Origin: Arcobacter sp.
GTDB lineage: Bacteria; Campylobacterota; Campylobacteria; Campylobacterales; Arcobacteraceae
Assembly: GCA_002869565.1 (NCBI GenBank)
Contig: PKUJ01000004.1
Span: 62,001 to 126,000 of the forward strand
Length of the DNA stretch: 64,000 bases
Reading direction: 5' to 3'
The position numbers and the translations under genes are program-made. The first letter of the stretch is position 1. Every line of letters begins with the position of its first letter. Below, one piece after another: positions 42,718 to 54,250 of this stretch. The notes under the pieces are model-generated. The model was not told the origin of the DNA. It saw nothing but the letters and a program-made list of their open reading frames with translations, and did no database searches.

Positions 42718-45378
42718 ATGTTTAAAAATTTATCTATAAAAAACAAACTTACAATACTTGTGCTCCTTCCAACTTTGTTTATTATAATACTTGCCTTAAA
42801 ATCAATTAATTCTGATTATAATAATGTAAATAAATTGTCTGACCTTAAAAATGGAGTAATTTTATCTACAAAGTTATCTGCCTTGGTTCATGAAACACAA
42901 AAAGAACGTGGGATGACAGCTGGTTACTTAGGAAGTAAGGGAAAGAAGTTTAAAGATACATTGCCAAAACAAAGAAAATTAACTAATGATAGGTTAGGGG
43001 ATTTGAAAAAATTTCTTGATGAAACTAATGTTTATAATATTAGCATAGAAATGTCAAAATCACTTGACTTAGCAATGAAAGATATTTCAAATATAGATAA
43101 TATAAGAGCTAGTGTTACAAGTTTAGAATTACCTCTTGGCAAAGCTTTAGGCTTTTATACAAATATGAATGCAAAATACTTAAATGTAGTTATTGAAATT
43201 TCAAAAAGTTCTACATCTCCAGATGTTACAAAAGGACTAGTTGGATATTCAAATTTTTTATTAAGTAAAGAAAGAGCTGGAATTGAAAGAGCTGTAGGAA
43301 CAAATACTTTAGCAAAAGATAAATTTGGAAAGGGTATGAGAATTAAGTTTAATAATTTAATCTCAGCACAAGACTCTTTTATGAATAACTTTTTAAGATA
43401 TGGATCTTTACCTGCTAAAATTTTTTATAATAATACCTTATCTGGGAAAGATGTTGAAGAAGTAAATAGAATTAGAAAAACTTTATTATTTTATGCAAAA
43501 AAACATGAATTAGTATCTGAAATAAAAAATATAGTTGGATATGGAGGATTGATTCATAAATTCAAAAACTATGTAATAAGAGGTAAAGATAAAGATTTTC
43601 AAGAAGTAAAAGTATTATATGCTAAATTATTAACAAAAATTGAAGAATATAAATCTTTGGATAATATAACAAAAAAAGAGCTTGAATTACTTTTAGATGT
43701 AGAAAAAGCATTTAATTCATATTATAATGGATTATCTGCAGTTCAAAATGCTGTAGAAAATAATATGAGCGTAAAATTACTTGATAAAGTGGTAAAAGTT
43801 GATGATTCTTCAGCAGTAAAAGCTTTAGATACTTTAAGTAATAGTCTTTTTAGTGCAGAAGCTACCTATTGGTTTGAAACTATAACAAAAAAGATTAATT
43901 TATTAAAAAAGATTGATTATTATTTAGCAAAAGAATTAATTGTTACAATTAATAAAGAGTATAAAGATTCAAATAGTAACTTCTATTTAGTATTGATTTC
44001 TACGATTGTTGCAGTATTGATTTTATTTGTATTATCAATAATTATGTTAAAAGGAATAAGTACATCTCTTTTAGATTTTAAGTATGGTTTATTAAGCTTC
44101 TTTAAATATGTAAATAAAGAAAGTGAGGATGTATCAGTACTTAAAGAATCGGGTGATGAAATTGGTGAAATGGCAAAGGTTGTTAATCAAAATATTGAAA
44201 AAGTAAAAAATGGAATTGAAGAAGAAAAAATAGTTATTTCAAAAACTATTGAAGTGTTAAAAGATTTTGAAGATGGAGATATCTCTAAAAGAGTTAATAT
44301 TACTGTCTCGGATAAAGCATTAAATGAATTAACCTCGTTATTAGACCAAATGGCCAATAAGTTAGAACAGAATATTGAAGAAGTATTAAAAGTATTAGAA
44401 GAGTATTCTTCTTATAATTACTTAAATAAGGTAGAAACTAGTAATCTAAAATCACATTTAAAAAGATTAGGGATTGGAGTAAATACATTAGGTGAATCAA
44501 GTACAGAAATGTTAGTTCAAAATAAAAGAGCTGGATTAACACTTGATTCTTCTTCTTCAACATTACTAAATAACGTAAAAACAATGAATCAATCAACAAA
44601 TGAAGCTGCTGCATCTTTAGAAGAAACTTCTGCTGCTCTTGAAGAGATTACTAGTACTATTATTAGTAATAATGAATCAATTAGTCAAATGTCTAAATAT
44701 GCAGCAGAATTAAGTGTGAATACTAGTTATGGGCAAGACCAAGCAAATAAAACAATGAATTCGATGGCAGAAATTAATGAACAAGTAAGTGCAATTAATG
44801 ATTCTATTAGTGTTATTGATCAAATTGCATTTCAGACAAATATTTTATCTCTTAATGCAGCTGTTGAAGCAGCAACGGCAGGAGAAGCAGGAAAAGGATT
44901 TGCTGTTGTAGCTCAAGAAGTAAGAAATTTAGCTACTAGAAGTTCTGAAGCTGCAAAAGAGATAAAAAATATTGTTGAGAATGCAAATGCAAAAGCTAAT
45001 GATGGTAAAGATATTGCCGAGAATATGATAAAAGGTTATACTACTTTAAATGATAATATTAAAAAAACAATTAATTTAATTAGTGATGTTGAAACTTCTT
45101 CGCGAGAACAACAAACAGGAATTGAACAGATAAATGATGCTGTAGCTAGACAGGATCATCAAACACAACAAATCGCTAATGCTTCAAGTGAGACTTATGA
45201 TATTGCTATTAGTACTTCAAATATTTCAAAAGAAATAGTTCAAAGAGCAAATGCCAAAGAATTTCATGGTAAAAATGATATTGTTGACAGAAGAGAAAAA
45301 AGTTTAAATCCAAATTTCAATGGTAGAGAAAAAAGAAGCTCAGAAAAAGAAATTAAGAAGTTTTATAATAAAAGATAA
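42718..45378 (+). CDS. Methyl-accepting chemotaxis protein with NIT sensor domain
   Basis: The 886-residue product has an N-terminal membrane segment (10-27), a large periplasmic NIT-type helical domain (start '[19 protein letters not shown]' near 59-77), a second membrane segment near 421-442, and a C-terminal signalling domain with the tip '[35 protein letters not shown]' (seen in pieces near 703-737). NIT domains sense nitrate/nitrite in some family members. It signals to CheA through CheW. The C-terminal end is charged, without a CheR pentapeptide that I can see. Confidence 0.9.
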   Translation: MFKNLSIKNKLTILVLLPTLFIIILALKSINSDYNNVNKLSDLKNGVILSTKLSALVHETQKERGMTAGYLGSKGKKFKDTLPKQRKLTNDRLGDLKKFLDETNVYNISIEMSKSLDLAMKDISNIDNIRASVTSLELPLGKALGFYTNMNAKYLNVVIEISKSSTSPDVTKGLVGYSNFLLSKERAGIERAVGTNTLAKDKFGKGMRIKFNNLISAQDSFMNNFLRYGSLPAKIFYNNTLSGKDVEEVNRIRKTLLFYAKKHELVSEIKNIVGYGGLIHKFKNYVIRGKDKDFQEVKVLYAKLLTKIEEYKSLDNITKKELELLLDVEKAFNSYYNGLSAVQNAVENNMSVKLLDKVVKVDDSSAVKALDTLSNSLFSAEATYWFETITKKINLLKKIDYYLAKELIVTINKEYKDSNSNFYLVLISTIVAVLILFVLSIIMLKGISTSLLDFKYGLLSFFKYVNKESEDVSVLKESGDEIGEMAKVVNQNIEKVKNGIEEEKIVISKTIEVLKDFEDGDISKRVNITVSDKALNELTSLLDQMANKLEQNIEEVLKVLEEYSSYNYLNKVETSNLKSHLKRLGIGVNTLGESSTEMLVQNKRAGLTLDSSSSTLLNNVKTMNQSTNEAAASLEETSAALEEITSTIISNNESISQMSKYAAELSVNTSYGQDQANKTMNSMAEINEQVSAINDSISVIDQIAFQTNILSLNAAVEAATAGEAGKGFAVVAQEVRNLATRSSEAAKEIKNIVENANAKANDGKDIAENMIKGYTTLNDNIKKTINLISDVETSSREQQTGIEQINDAVARQDHQTQQIANASSETYDIAISTSNISKEIVQRANAKEFHGKNDIVDRREKSLNPNFNGREKRSSEKEIKKFYNKR

Positions 45379-45394
45379 ATGATATTTTAAAAAA

Positions 45395-46060
45395 TTAAGG
45401 TTTTGTATAAAAATTAAATTTCCAACCTTTGTCTTCATCATATTTTTGTAAATTATAGTCTTCCCATACTTTTTTACATTTCTTATTACCTAAAGACAAA
45501 CCTTTTCTAGCAAACTGGTTTGCTCTTCCAAAGTTTGGGAATACTCCTTTTCCACTTGCATACATAAAGCTTAAGTTACATTGTGCCTCTACATAGTCCT
45601 GTTTTGAAGCCCTTTCAAAATAAATAACTGCCATTTTATAGTCTTTTTCTACAACTATTCCCTTTGTGAGGAATTGCCCAATCATATTTTGTGCAGGTGC
45701 ATAGCCTTTGTTTGCAGCTTTTAGAAAGGTATTAAAAGCAGTTGCTAAATCATAGTAGGGAGTTTTTTCGGAAAGATATATTTTCCCTAAATAATATGTA
45801 GATTTATGATGATTCAAGTTACTTGCTCTTTGTAATAAATCTTTCGCTTTTGAAATACTTCTTTTTATAGTTTTACCACTTGAATATATTTGAGCTAAAC
45901 GAAACATTGCTTCAACATTATCTTGCTCTGCTAAAATTTTATACATTCTTAGAGATTTCATAACACCAAATTTTTTTTCCACTTCTTTAGCTTCTTGATA
46001 GGTCATTACTCCATGCAAATTTGATATTAAAAGTACAGAAGCAATAATATTTTTTATCAT
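45395..46060 (-). CDS. Secreted Sel1-repeat protein
   Basis: The 221-residue product has a signal peptide (about 1-17) and several Sel1-like repeats, seen as '[13 protein letters not shown]', '[13 protein letters not shown]', '[12 protein letters not shown]' and '[14 protein letters not shown]'. Such helical repeats bind other proteins. The gene overlaps the end of alr by 4 bases, so it is the third gene of the uvrC-alr operon. Its partner is unknown. Confidence 0.8.
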   Translation of the reverse strand: MIKNIIASVLLISNLHGVMTYQEAKEVEKKFGVMKSLRMYKILAEQDNVEAMFRLAQIYSSGKTIKRSISKAKDLLQRASNLNHHKSTYYLGKIYLSEKTPYYDLATAFNTFLKAANKGYAPAQNMIGQFLTKGIVVEKDYKMAVIYFERASKQDYVEAQCNLSFMYASGKGVFPNFGRANQFARKGLSLGNKKCKKVWEDYNLQKYDEDKGWKFNFYTKP

Positions 46061-47079
46061 CGTATTTCTTTAGGTATATTAGGGCTTAATGCAGTAGTTA
46101 TTTCATATGTAATTGTATTATGTAATTTTGCTAGTTCTCTTACATCATCAAAAATACAGATTTCATCATCTGTACTATTCACTGAAATATTATCCATTGA
46201 TACTTTCCCTAAAATTTCGTAGCCTTTAGTAGTTGTATATTTTTTAGTATCATCTATTCTCAAAAAGCCATCTCCATAACCAAGATTATAAGTAGAGATT
46301 TTCATATCTTTTTTTACCAAAAATAATCCACCGTATCCAATTTTTTGATTTTTTTTGATATTTCTTGTAGTGATTTTTTTTGCCCAAAGTGACATTACAG
46401 GTTTAAAATAGGGGTTCTTAAATATTGTATTTGTTTCAATATAACCATAAGAAGCAATGCCCACTCTTACTAAATCTTCATCGAAATTCTTAAATTTAAA
46501 TAAAGCGGAAGAGTTAGCAGAATGAAACTTAGGAATCGGTAAAAAAAGTTTTTCACATATCATTTTTGTTTCATATTTTATCTGTCTAAAAACTGACCTT
46601 TGCCAAAAAAACTCACATGAAAGCTCATCGGAACTTCTATAGTGCGTTAGGATGCCAGTTAAATTAAGTTTTTTCTTATAAATCCCATAAATAGCCTCCT
46701 CTAGAGAATTTATAGTAATTCCATTTCGATGCATTCCACTATCCACTTTTAAGTGAACGTTCGTATTCTCGGGTAACCTTTGAATCTCATCCAAAGAGTT
46801 GATTACTATGTGAAAAGTATGTGAATAAGTACTTATATTAGTGTCAGCTAAAATTAAGATTTGGCTGAAAAATGTCTCAATTTGCTCAGCTTCTTGCACT
46901 GTTCTTACTACAGCACTCGTAATTCCAAACTCTTTGGCAAGTGATGCAATTTCTAAAATACCATGTCCATATGCATTGTCTTTTAATACAACCGCAACCT
47001 TATCAATTGAACCAGCTTTTTCTGAAATGATTTTTAGATTGTGAAAATAGTTAGATTTATTTAAAACAATTTTTGCCAA
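46057..47079 (-). CDS. alr: Alanine racemase
   Basis: The 340-residue product has the PLP lysine in '[13 protein letters not shown]' near 28-40 and the second catalytic Tyr region 'IGYGGLF' near 252, with '[11 protein letters not shown]' near 111. It supplies D-Ala for peptidoglycan. At 340 residues it is a little shorter than E. coli Alr (359). It starts 4 bases after uvrC, so they share a transcript. Confidence 0.9.
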   Translation of the reverse strand: MAKIVLNKSNYFHNLKIISEKAGSIDKVAVVLKDNAYGHGILEIASLAKEFGITSAVVRTVQEAEQIETFFSQILILADTNISTYSHTFHIVINSLDEIQRLPENTNVHLKVDSGMHRNGITINSLEEAIYGIYKKKLNLTGILTHYRSSDELSCEFFWQRSVFRQIKYETKMICEKLFLPIPKFHSANSSALFKFKNFDEDLVRVGIASYGYIETNTIFKNPYFKPVMSLWAKKITTRNIKKNQKIGYGGLFLVKKDMKISTYNLGYGDGFLRIDDTKKYTTTKGYEILGKVSMDNISVNSTDDEICIFDDVRELAKLHNTITYEITTALSPNIPKEIR

Positions 47080-47083
47080 GGAA

Positions 47084-48916
47084 TTAAGCCTCTAAATCTT
47101 TGAAATAATTTATTAGAAGAATAGCATCTTTTTCGTTTAAAATTTCTTTTAATTCTTCTAATTTTGCATTTTTTATATTTTCAAATCTTCCAAAATATGA
47201 AAGAAGTTTTTTAACTTTTGCTTCACCAATTCCTTTTATCTGTAAAAGTGAAATTTGAGTATCTTCTTTTCTTTTTTGTTTTTTATGAAAAGTTATTGCA
47301 AATCTATGAGCCTCATCTCTAAGTCTTTGTATAAATTGTAGTCTTTTATCCGAAGTAACAAGTTCAAGTTTTAAGATTTCTCCTGCTCTTTCATAAAAAA
47401 TTATGTCTTTTGCACTCCCTTTAGCTCTATGAGCTTTAAAATCAAGTTTTTCCTTAGCAATGGCAATAATATCAAGATTTACTCCCATAGAGTTTCTTAT
47501 ATCCCTTGCAAGCTTTAATAAAGTCTCTCCACCATCAATAACCCACATATCTGGAGCAGGATTTTTTTCAAAACTTTCTACTCTTCTCATTAGAGTCTCT
47601 CTCATTTGAGCATATTCATCTTTTGCTTCAAGGTTATAGTGTCTAAAATCAGATTTTACAAACTTTTCCTCCCATGTAACCATTGCTCCCACTGTTGCTT
47701 GTCCCATCATATGTGAGTTGTCAAAACATTCAAATCTAGTTGGAGTTTTTTCAAGATGGAATAAAAGTTTTAGTTGTTCATAAAGGGAACTTTCTGAATT
47801 TATATTTGAAAGTCTAAGTAGTTCATCACAGTTATTATGAGCAACTTGAATAATCTCTTTTTTCTTTCCTCTTTTAGGATGAGTTATACTAATACTTTTT
47901 GAGAATCTTTGTTTTATGAATTCTTCTATATCTTCTTTTTCTTCAATTTCATCTGCAATTAGAATTTCACTTGGAAGTATAGGAATCTCATTATCATAGT
48001 AATTTATAATTGCTCTTTTATAAACTTCATTTATATCTATACTTATATCATCTTTATTTTGTTTTATATAATTGTGGTTACTAGATGCTAGTTTTCCATC
48101 TCTAAAGAACATTCTTACTAGAATAGCTTTATTATTTGTAGCTCTTATTGCAAATAAATCAAGGTTTTCATTTGTGGCTAAATCCATTCCTGTTTGAATT
48201 TCTGATTTTTTTATTGTTTTTATTCTATCTCGTAATTTTAAAGCCTCTTCAAATCTAAAGTCTGTACTATATTCTTCCATTCTACTATTTAATTTTGCGA
48301 TAAGTTTATTTTTATTGTAAATAAAACTTAAGGCCTCTTCAACTAATTTTGCATACTCTTCTTTTGAAATTTTATTTTCACAAGGTGCTAGACATTTATT
48401 TATCTGATGGAAAAGACATGCAACTTTTCCTTTGATACAAGATTTTTTTTGTACAAGTGGAACTATCTCATAAATTGAATCCACCATATCTCTTGCCCCT
48501 GTAGAATAGGGACCAAAGTATTTAATGTTTTTTTCTTTTAATACTTTTCGTGTGATTTCAATTCTAGGAAAATCTTCATTTAGATTTATATAAATATAAG
48601 GATAGGTTTTATCATCACGAAGGAGGATATTATATTTTGGTTTTAACTGTTTGATTAAAGAATTCTCCAAAATCAATGCATCATGTTCATTTGGCACAAC
48701 AATCCATTCTAATGATTCAACTTCAGAAATCATTTTATAAATACGAGGACCAAGTTTATCGGAGGGAAGAAGTTTGGGTGTAAATTTAAAGTAAGATTTT
48801 ACACGGTTTTTTAAAACTTTTGCTTTTCCTATATATAATAGATGACCATGTTTATCAAAGTATTGATAGACACCAGCATCATTTGGTAATTGTTGTAGTT
48901 TTTCTTCCAGATTCAT
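47084..48916 (-). CDS. uvrC: Excinuclease ABC subunit C
   Basis: I select the start at 48916 ([20 protein letters not shown]) rather than an upstream one, because the conserved UvrC N-terminus begins there; it gives 610 residues. The GIY-YIG nuclease ('[19 protein letters not shown]'), a UVR motif near 200-235, the second nuclease with '[17 protein letters not shown]' and a C-terminal helix-hairpin-helix ('[20 protein letters not shown]') are all present. It cuts on both sides of a DNA lesion with UvrAB. Confidence 0.96.
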   Translation of the reverse strand: MNLEEKLQQLPNDAGVYQYFDKHGHLLYIGKAKVLKNRVKSYFKFTPKLLPSDKLGPRIYKMISEVESLEWIVVPNEHDALILENSLIKQLKPKYNILLRDDKTYPYIYINLNEDFPRIEITRKVLKEKNIKYFGPYSTGARDMVDSIYEIVPLVQKKSCIKGKVACLFHQINKCLAPCENKISKEEYAKLVEEALSFIYNKNKLIAKLNSRMEEYSTDFRFEEALKLRDRIKTIKKSEIQTGMDLATNENLDLFAIRATNNKAILVRMFFRDGKLASSNHNYIKQNKDDISIDINEVYKRAIINYYDNEIPILPSEILIADEIEEKEDIEEFIKQRFSKSISITHPKRGKKKEIIQVAHNNCDELLRLSNINSESSLYEQLKLLFHLEKTPTRFECFDNSHMMGQATVGAMVTWEEKFVKSDFRHYNLEAKDEYAQMRETLMRRVESFEKNPAPDMWVIDGGETLLKLARDIRNSMGVNLDIIAIAKEKLDFKAHRAKGSAKDIIFYERAGEILKLELVTSDKRLQFIQRLRDEAHRFAITFHKKQKRKEDTQISLLQIKGIGEAKVKKLLSYFGRFENIKNAKLEELKEILNEKDAILLINYFKDLEA

Positions 48917-49008
48917 AATCGAATGATATTTAAAAAATGTTTTGATATTGTTTAAAAAATGTTTTATTTTTATTGGGTAATATTTCAATAAAATATACAG
49001 AGAGTATA

Positions 49009-49695
49009 ATGCCTGGACGATTAGTAATTTATGATGACAATTCTTTTAAATCTGATTCAAAAGATTTAATAAAAAATGACATGATTGGAAATTTGAATCC
49101 AAGATATAATATTGCTCCAACTATTCCTATTCCAGTTTTATTAAACAATGGTAATTATTTGTATGCTCACTTTGGATATTTGCCTTCTTGGACTAAAGAT
49201 AAAAAATCTATGAATATAAATGCTAGAAGTGAATCCCTTTTTGAGAAGATGACTTTTAGAGATTCTTTTAAATGTAGACGTTGTATTATTCCTATAAATG
49301 GCTTTTTTGAATGGGAAGTTGAAGATAAAAAGAAAACACCTTATTTTGTAAGTAATCTTCAAGATAATTATTTAGCAGTTGCTGGTATTTGGGATGAGTG
49401 GTTTGATATTGAATTAAATATGAAAATAGTTACTGTTGCCCTTATAACTTGTGATGCAAATGAAAAGTTAAGCAAAATTCATCATCGTATGCCTGTAGTG
49501 TTAGAAAAAAAAGATTTTGCTAAATGGTTATCAGATTCAAGTATAAAAGAATTAAATGAGTTATTTAAAATATATGCTAATGAAAAGCTTGATTTATTTG
49601 AAGTTAGTTCTGAAGTAAATAAAGTCTTATTTGATAAGGTAAATTGTATAGAAAAAATAGAAAAAAAAGAAGTAGGGCAGTTAGCCCTTTTTTAG
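49009..49695 (+). CDS. SRAP/YedK-type protein with Pro in place of the catalytic Cys
   Basis: The natural start is ATG 49009; it gives 228 residues beginning MPGRLVIYDD. SRAP proteins normally begin MCGR, with Cys2 forming a thiazolidine link to abasic sites after Met removal. Here residue 2 is Pro. The other motifs are kept: 'MNINARSES' (Asn), 'NGFFEWE' (Glu) and 'KIHHRMPVVL' (His). The gene is divergent from uvrC by 92 bases, which suits a DNA-damage role. It may use the remaining residues or only bind DNA. Confidence 0.85.
   Translation: MPGRLVIYDDNSFKSDSKDLIKNDMIGNLNPRYNIAPTIPIPVLLNNGNYLYAHFGYLPSWTKDKKSMNINARSESLFEKMTFRDSFKCRRCIIPINGFFEWEVEDKKKTPYFVSNLQDNYLAVAGIWDEWFDIELNMKIVTVALITCDANEKLSKIHHRMPVVLEKKDFAKWLSDSSIKELNELFKIYANEKLDLFEVSSEVNKVLFDKVNCIEKIEKKEVGQLALF
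49674..49693 (+). terminator. Terminator overlapping the SRAP gene end
   Basis: AGGGC (49674-49678) and GCCCT (49684-49688) pair across AGTTA, followed by a run of T that includes the last codons of the gene. An A-rich tract precedes it. It separates the gene from the convergent peroxidase gene 5 bases away. Confidence 0.75.
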
Positions 49696-49699
49696 GGAA

Positions 49700-50248
49700 T
49701 TAAAGTCCTAAAAGTCTTCTTATATCTTTCTCTATTTCTTTTGGTTCTGTAATTGAACCAAATCTTTCAACTACTTTTCCATAAGGATCCACTAAAAATT
49801 TTGTAAAGTTCCATTTAATACTTTTTGTTCCTAAAACTCCACCAGCTTCACTTTTTAAGTAAGTATATAGAGGAATTTCATTTTTCCCATTTACATCTAC
49901 TTTTTCAAACATATCAAAGTCTACACCATATGTTAAACTACAAAATTCTTTTATCTCTTCATTTGTTCCTGGTTCTTGGTTTGAGAACTGGTTTGATGGG
50001 AATCCTAAAATCATAAAACCATTGTCTTTATATTTTTTGTAGAGATTTTCTAATCCTTCATACTGTTTTGTAAAGCCACATTTACTAGCAACATTTACAA
50101 CTAAAAGAACTTTTCCTTTATATTTTTCTAAAGAAATTTCTTCTCCATCTATGTTTTTTGCTTTGAAATCATATATACTCACAGTATTGTCCTTTGTAAA
50201 TGATGAGGTAAACATAAGTGATAAAATTAATAAAATTTTATATAACAT
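49700..50248 (-). CDS. Glutathione peroxidase family protein (Cys type)
   Basis: The 182-residue product has an N-terminal hydrophobic segment (1-16) that may be a signal peptide, then 'NVASKCGFTKQYEGLE' with the catalytic Cys near 57, 'GFPSNQFSNQEPG' near 80-92 and 'IKWNFTKFLVD' near 144-154. These are the Cys/Gln/Trp/Asn active-site motifs. It reduces peroxides, probably with thioredoxin. Periplasmic location is likely if the signal is used. Confidence 0.88.
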   Translation of the reverse strand: MLYKILLILSLMFTSSFTKDNTVSIYDFKAKNIDGEEISLEKYKGKVLLVVNVASKCGFTKQYEGLENLYKKYKDNGFMILGFPSNQFSNQEPGTNEEIKEFCSLTYGVDFDMFEKVDVNGKNEIPLYTYLKSEAGGVLGTKSIKWNFTKFLVDPYGKVVERFGSITEPKEIEKDIRRLLGL

Positions 50249-50371
50249 TTTTTATCCTTATAAATATCTTTTTGGTTTTATAAATATAGCAAATTTTTAC
50301 AATATATAAAATTTAATTTTAATTGTATTTGTAATTATGAAGAAAACTAAAGTATAAAAAAGAGTATTAAG

Positions 50372-50409
50372 TTAAATGTTCTATCCGTTTAAGAGAACAG
50401 AACATTTAA
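50372..50409 (-). repeat. 11-base inverted repeat after the universal stress gene
   Basis: TTAAATGTTCT (50372-50382) and AGAACATTTAA (50399-50409) pair perfectly with a 16-base loop, just beyond the stop of the leftward stress gene. No strong T run follows, so termination may be rho-dependent or the hairpin may protect mRNA. Confidence 0.55.
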
Positions 50410-50417
50410 ATTTTAAA

Positions 50418-51242
50418 TTAATGAGATAAAAATACAGGTATTGTAGAGTTTTCTAAAAGATATCTTGTCGTTCCACCGAACATTAATTCTTTTAATCCTT
50501 TATGTCCAAATGCACCAGCAACTATTAAATCAAAATTGCCATCTACTGCAGCGTTTAGAAGACCTTGGCCAGGGATTCTTGTAGTTTTTACTATTTCATA
50601 ACTTGCTTTTATATCATGTAAAGCTAGATAATCAATTATCTCTCCTAGCTGTTTTCCATCTTTTGCGTATTCAGATGATGAGACTATTTTTACTTTTTTT
50701 GCAAGTTTTAGTATTTCAATAGAAGAAGTTAAAGCTTTTGAAACTTCAGGAGAATTATTCCATCCGATAATTACAGAATCAAATGAAAATTTTCTCATAA
50801 TTCTTGGGAACATTATTACAGGTTTTCCACTTTTTAAAACTGCAGTTTCAAATGTAGCAGTCGTGATTCCAGAAGGAGGAGCTGCTGCAACAACTAAATC
50901 ACAATATTTTGAGTTTTCTTCAACCAAAGAACTTCTAATTCCTTCTTTAATTTTTAAATCTATTAAACTATTATCAATAGAAACATCATCAATAACTTTA
51001 TTAACTAAGCCCTTAAACTCTTCATCTTTTTCTTTATATTGACTTTCAAGAACTTCGTCAATTGATTTTTGAATATCTTTTGGCAAATTCATAGAGTCGA
51101 CCATTTCAATTCTAGATTTTAATCTTGATTGTAAAACATCTAATTTAACACCAAAATACTTTGCTATTAAGAAAGCTCCATATAGCCTCTCTTCTAGTTC
51201 TTCACCACCACCTATTGGAAAAAAAAGTTTTTTATATATCAT
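50418..51242 (-). CDS. Universal stress protein with two Usp domains
   Basis: The 274-residue product has two Usp-like halves. The C-terminal half shows 'FDLIVAGAFGHKGLKELMFGGTTRYLLENSTIPV' (in pieces near 238-270), the Usp ATP-binding signature. The N-terminal half begins 'KKLFFPIGGGEELEERLYGAF' and has 'CDLVVAAAPPSG' near 113. Such proteins bind ATP and aid stress survival. The second half keeps the G-x2-G-x9-G(S/T) motif better than the first. Confidence 0.82.
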   Translation of the reverse strand: MIYKKLFFPIGGGEELEERLYGAFLIAKYFGVKLDVLQSRLKSRIEMVDSMNLPKDIQKSIDEVLESQYKEKDEEFKGLVNKVIDDVSIDNSLIDLKIKEGIRSSLVEENSKYCDLVVAAAPPSGITTATFETAVLKSGKPVIMFPRIMRKFSFDSVIIGWNNSPEVSKALTSSIEILKLAKKVKIVSSSEYAKDGKQLGEIIDYLALHDIKASYEIVKTTRIPGQGLLNAAVDGNFDLIVAGAFGHKGLKELMFGGTTRYLLENSTIPVFLSH

Positions 51243-51369
51243 TTGAAATCCTTAAATATTTGTCTCTTATTCTAAATATTATAAAATTAAAAAATGTAAT
51301 AAAAATCAAATTTATTAAAAAAAAGGGTTGAAGATTTCTGTTTTTTTATATTTTTATTTAAAACTTCTA

Positions 51370-51867
51370 TTAAAAAAAACTTGTTTTTCCAATAATTATA
51401 TCATTATGGTCAACAAATCTATCACATCGTAAACCATTTAGTGCTTTACAAATGTTTTGCCATTTTAAAGTATGCCCTCCATTTTGCTTTGTTATATTTC
51501 CCTTAACAAACATTAAAGCATGTGCATATTCGTGAGGAAGAACATCTTCTATCATATATTCAACACTTTCTTGAAAACGTTTTTTATTTAAGAAAATTTG
51601 AATTTGTCCATTTTTTGATAAAGTAGCTGCTCCAAAAAGATTTGAAGGCATTTTATCTGATACTATAATAGGTATTTTTCTTTTTATATTAAATTTATTA
51701 TATGTTAGAATTTGAAGGTATTGCTTTTTTTCTTGAATCTTTTTTTGTATTTTTTTATCTAAGGGATTATTTTTAAATTGATAATTTTCATACCAACTAT
51801 AAATTAGAAAAATTGAACTTAAAATTGTAATAATTATAAAAAAAAGTTTTAGTTTTTTTATAAACAT
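51370..51867 (-). CDS. Membrane-anchored SprT-like zinc peptidase
   Basis: The 165-residue product has an N-terminal membrane segment (8-24) and a SprT-like catalytic domain: 'VLPHEYAHALMFV' (HExxH) near 108-120 and 'GGHTLKWQNICKALNG' near 130-145, giving the third His ligand. Unlike soluble SprT it is anchored to the membrane, so it would act in the periplasm or at the inner membrane. Its start is 10 bases from the stop of the J-domain gene on the same strand. Confidence 0.75.
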   Translation of the reverse strand: MFIKKLKLFFIIITILSSIFLIYSWYENYQFKNNPLDKKIQKKIQEKKQYLQILTYNKFNIKRKIPIIVSDKMPSNLFGAATLSKNGQIQIFLNKKRFQESVEYMIEDVLPHEYAHALMFVKGNITKQNGGHTLKWQNICKALNGLRCDRFVDHNDIIIGKTSFF

Positions 51868-51876
51868 AAACTTATC

Positions 51877-52365
51877 CTAGTTAGGATAAGTTTTAATTAA
51901 TACATCTTTATAATGATTTAGTTGTTTCATAAGTTCATCACCTTTATCATTGATATCTGGATGATATTTTCTAGCTAGTTCTTTGTACTTCTTTTTTATT
52001 TCATCTTTTGTTGTATCACTTTTAAATCCAAAAAAATCTTTCGCTTTTTGAACTTCCCCAAATTGTGGGGCACCTTGAAAACCACCTTTATTAAATTGGT
52101 CTTGAAAATCATTAAAATTGAAATTTCCAGCTCTTCCTCGATTTGCTTGTGAAAAGTTTTGACCATTGAAAGTAAAGTTAAAACCGTTTGGATTTCCTTG
52201 CTTTAGTTTCTTCTTAAATTGGTAGATGAAATAGTACACAATAGATAGTAGTAGAAATATTATAATTAAAAAGGTACCAAAATTAGTAAATATTAAATAA
52301 AGAATACCAAAGAATATTCCCCATTTTATTAAACTATTAATTATAAAAGCAACTTCTCTACCCAT
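51877..52365 (-). CDS. Membrane J-domain protein (DnaJ-like)
   Basis: The 162-residue product has N-terminal hydrophobic segments (about 8-50) and a Gly/Phe/Asn-rich linker (about 60-95), followed by a C-terminal J domain (about 105-162) with 'ARKYHPDIND' containing HPD. The J domain at the C-terminus and membrane anchor resemble DjlC/DjlA-like co-chaperones that recruit DnaK. It may share a promoter region with the peptidase gene that follows it. Confidence 0.8.
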   Translation of the reverse strand: MGREVAFIINSLIKWGIFFGILYLIFTNFGTFLIIIFLLLSIVYYFIYQFKKKLKQGNPNGFNFTFNGQNFSQANRGRAGNFNFNDFQDQFNKGGFQGAPQFGEVQKAKDFFGFKSDTTKDEIKKKYKELARKYHPDINDKGDELMKQLNHYKDVLIKTYPN

Positions 52366-52462
52366 ATTTTATTAAATCCTTCTTTTTTTAGTTTGACATT
52401 ATAGTATTTTATCCTAAATTTTAGCCTTTTATTATGAAGAAATTGTGGAGTTAAAATGATCA

Positions 52463-52525
52463 TATGATAAAAACGCTATGTTAATGCTATTTTATCATAC
52501 GATTATCATCTAAATAATTTATCAT
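52463..52525 (+). promoter_or_regulatory. Repeated TTATCAT motifs upstream of the lactate permease gene
   Basis: TTATCAT occurs at 52492, 52503 and 52519, and its reverse ATGATAA at 52464. TATGATAAAA (52463-52472) and TTTTATCATA (52490-52499) form a perfect 10-base inverted repeat with a 17-base spacer. All lie within 90 bases upstream of the permease ATG, so they are candidate regulator sites. The regulator is unknown. Confidence 0.6.
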
Positions 52526-52551
52526 TAGCTTATCGAAAGAAGGAGAAAATT

Positions 52552-54243
52552 ATGGAAATAGGTACACAAGCCTTTTTTGCAGCATTACCAATTTTTGTTG
52601 CAGCAATTTTATTAGTTGGATTTAGATTACCAGCTAAAAAAGCTATGCCAGTTGTATATATAGTTACATCTTTAGTAGCACTATATGTATGGGAAGTTAC
52701 TTTTAATAGAGTTTTAGCTTCAACAATTCAAGGTCTATTAATCACAGTGGCTGTGTTATGGATTATTTTTGGGGCAATTTTATTGCTAAATACACTTAAA
52801 CATTCAGGTGCTATAAAAGTTATTAGAGAAGGTTTTAATAATGTTAGCCCAGATAGAAGAGTTCAAGTTATAATCATTGCTTGGTTATTTGGTTCTTTTA
52901 TTGAAGGTGCATCTGGATTTGGAACACCTGCAGCAATTGCCGCTCCACTTATGGTAGCAATTGGATTCCCTGCAATGGCTGCAGTTATGATTGGAATGAT
53001 GATTCAATCAACTCCTGTGTCATTTGGTGCAGTTGGAACACCAATTTTAATTGGTGTAAATAAAGGTTTAGACTCTGAAGGTATTGGGGCAACGCTACAA
53101 ACTCTTGGTTCAAACTGGGAAACATATTTACAAATTATTACTTCAGAAGTAGCTATTGTACATGCCCTAGTTGGTACATTAATTCCTCTATTTATGATTA
53201 TGATGATGACAAGATTTTTTGGTCAAAATAGATCATGGACTGAAGGTTTATCAATCTTACCTTTTGCAATTTTTGGTGGTTTAGCATTTACAATTCCTTA
53301 TGCACTAACAGGTATATTTTTAGGTGCTGAGTTTCCATCACTTATTGGTGCATTAGTTGGTCTTCCAATTGTAATTTTTGCTGCAAAAAAAGGTTTTTTA
53401 ATTCCTAAAAATTCATGGGATTTTGCTCCTAAAGAAGAGTGGCCAGTTCATTGGGTTTCTAAGTTTGAAATGAAATTAGATGCAATGACTCAAAAAGTTG
53501 ATATGTCTTTAACAAGAGCTTGGGTTCCATATGTATTAGTTGCTGTTATTTTAGTATTAACAAGGGTGTCAGATGAAGCTAAAGCATTTGTAAAATCTTG
53601 GGTTATTCCATTTAAAGATATTTTAGGAGAAGGTTTAGGTTACTCTATTGTACCACTTTACTTACCAGGTGGTATCTTAGTATTTGTTGTATTTATTACA
53701 TATTTCCTTCATAGAATGGAATTTAAAGAAATGAAAGAAGCATTTTCAGAATCTTCAAAAGTAATGTTAGGTGCTGGATTTGTACTTTTATTTACTATTC
53801 CCTTAGTGAGAATATTAATTAATTCTGGTATAAATGATGCTGGATTAGATTCAATGCCAGTTGCAATGGCAAATTTTGTAGCAACTTCAGTTGGGGATAT
53901 TTATCCCTTATTTGCTCCAATGGTTGGTGCCTTAGGTGCCTTTATTGCAGGAAGTAATACTGTATCAAATATGATGTTATCACAATTTCAATATGGTGTT
54001 GCGGATGCTTTAACTATCTCTACAGCATTTATGGTGGCTCTTCAAGCTGTTGGTGCGGCAGCTGGAAATATGATTGCAATTCACAATGTTGTAGCGGCTT
54101 CTGCAACAGTAGGTTTATTAGATCAAGAAGGTGAAACTTTAAGAAGAACAATAATCCCTACAATTTATTATTGTCTGGTAGCAGGTATCTTAGGTCTTAT
54201 AGGTATGTATACAATAGGACTAGTTGATCCTTTAATGAAATAA
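52552..54243 (+). CDS. L-lactate permease (LctP family)
   Basis: The 563-residue product has about 12-14 membrane segments. The family signature '[26 protein letters not shown]' is seen in pieces near 115-141, together with '[14 protein letters not shown]' near 475. It carries lactate with protons into the cell as a carbon source. No lactate dehydrogenase gene is adjacent in the window. A good ribosome site (AAGGAG) precedes the ATG. Confidence 0.93.
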   Translation: MEIGTQAFFAALPIFVAAILLVGFRLPAKKAMPVVYIVTSLVALYVWEVTFNRVLASTIQGLLITVAVLWIIFGAILLLNTLKHSGAIKVIREGFNNVSPDRRVQVIIIAWLFGSFIEGASGFGTPAAIAAPLMVAIGFPAMAAVMIGMMIQSTPVSFGAVGTPILIGVNKGLDSEGIGATLQTLGSNWETYLQIITSEVAIVHALVGTLIPLFMIMMMTRFFGQNRSWTEGLSILPFAIFGGLAFTIPYALTGIFLGAEFPSLIGALVGLPIVIFAAKKGFLIPKNSWDFAPKEEWPVHWVSKFEMKLDAMTQKVDMSLTRAWVPYVLVAVILVLTRVSDEAKAFVKSWVIPFKDILGEGLGYSIVPLYLPGGILVFVVFITYFLHRMEFKEMKEAFSESSKVMLGAGFVLLFTIPLVRILINSGINDAGLDSMPVAMANFVATSVGDIYPLFAPMVGALGAFIAGSNTVSNMMLSQFQYGVADALTISTAFMVALQAVGAAAGNMIAIHNVVAASATVGLLDQEGETLRRTIIPTIYYCLVAGILGLIGMYTIGLVDPLMK

Positions 54244-54250
54244 ATTAGAA

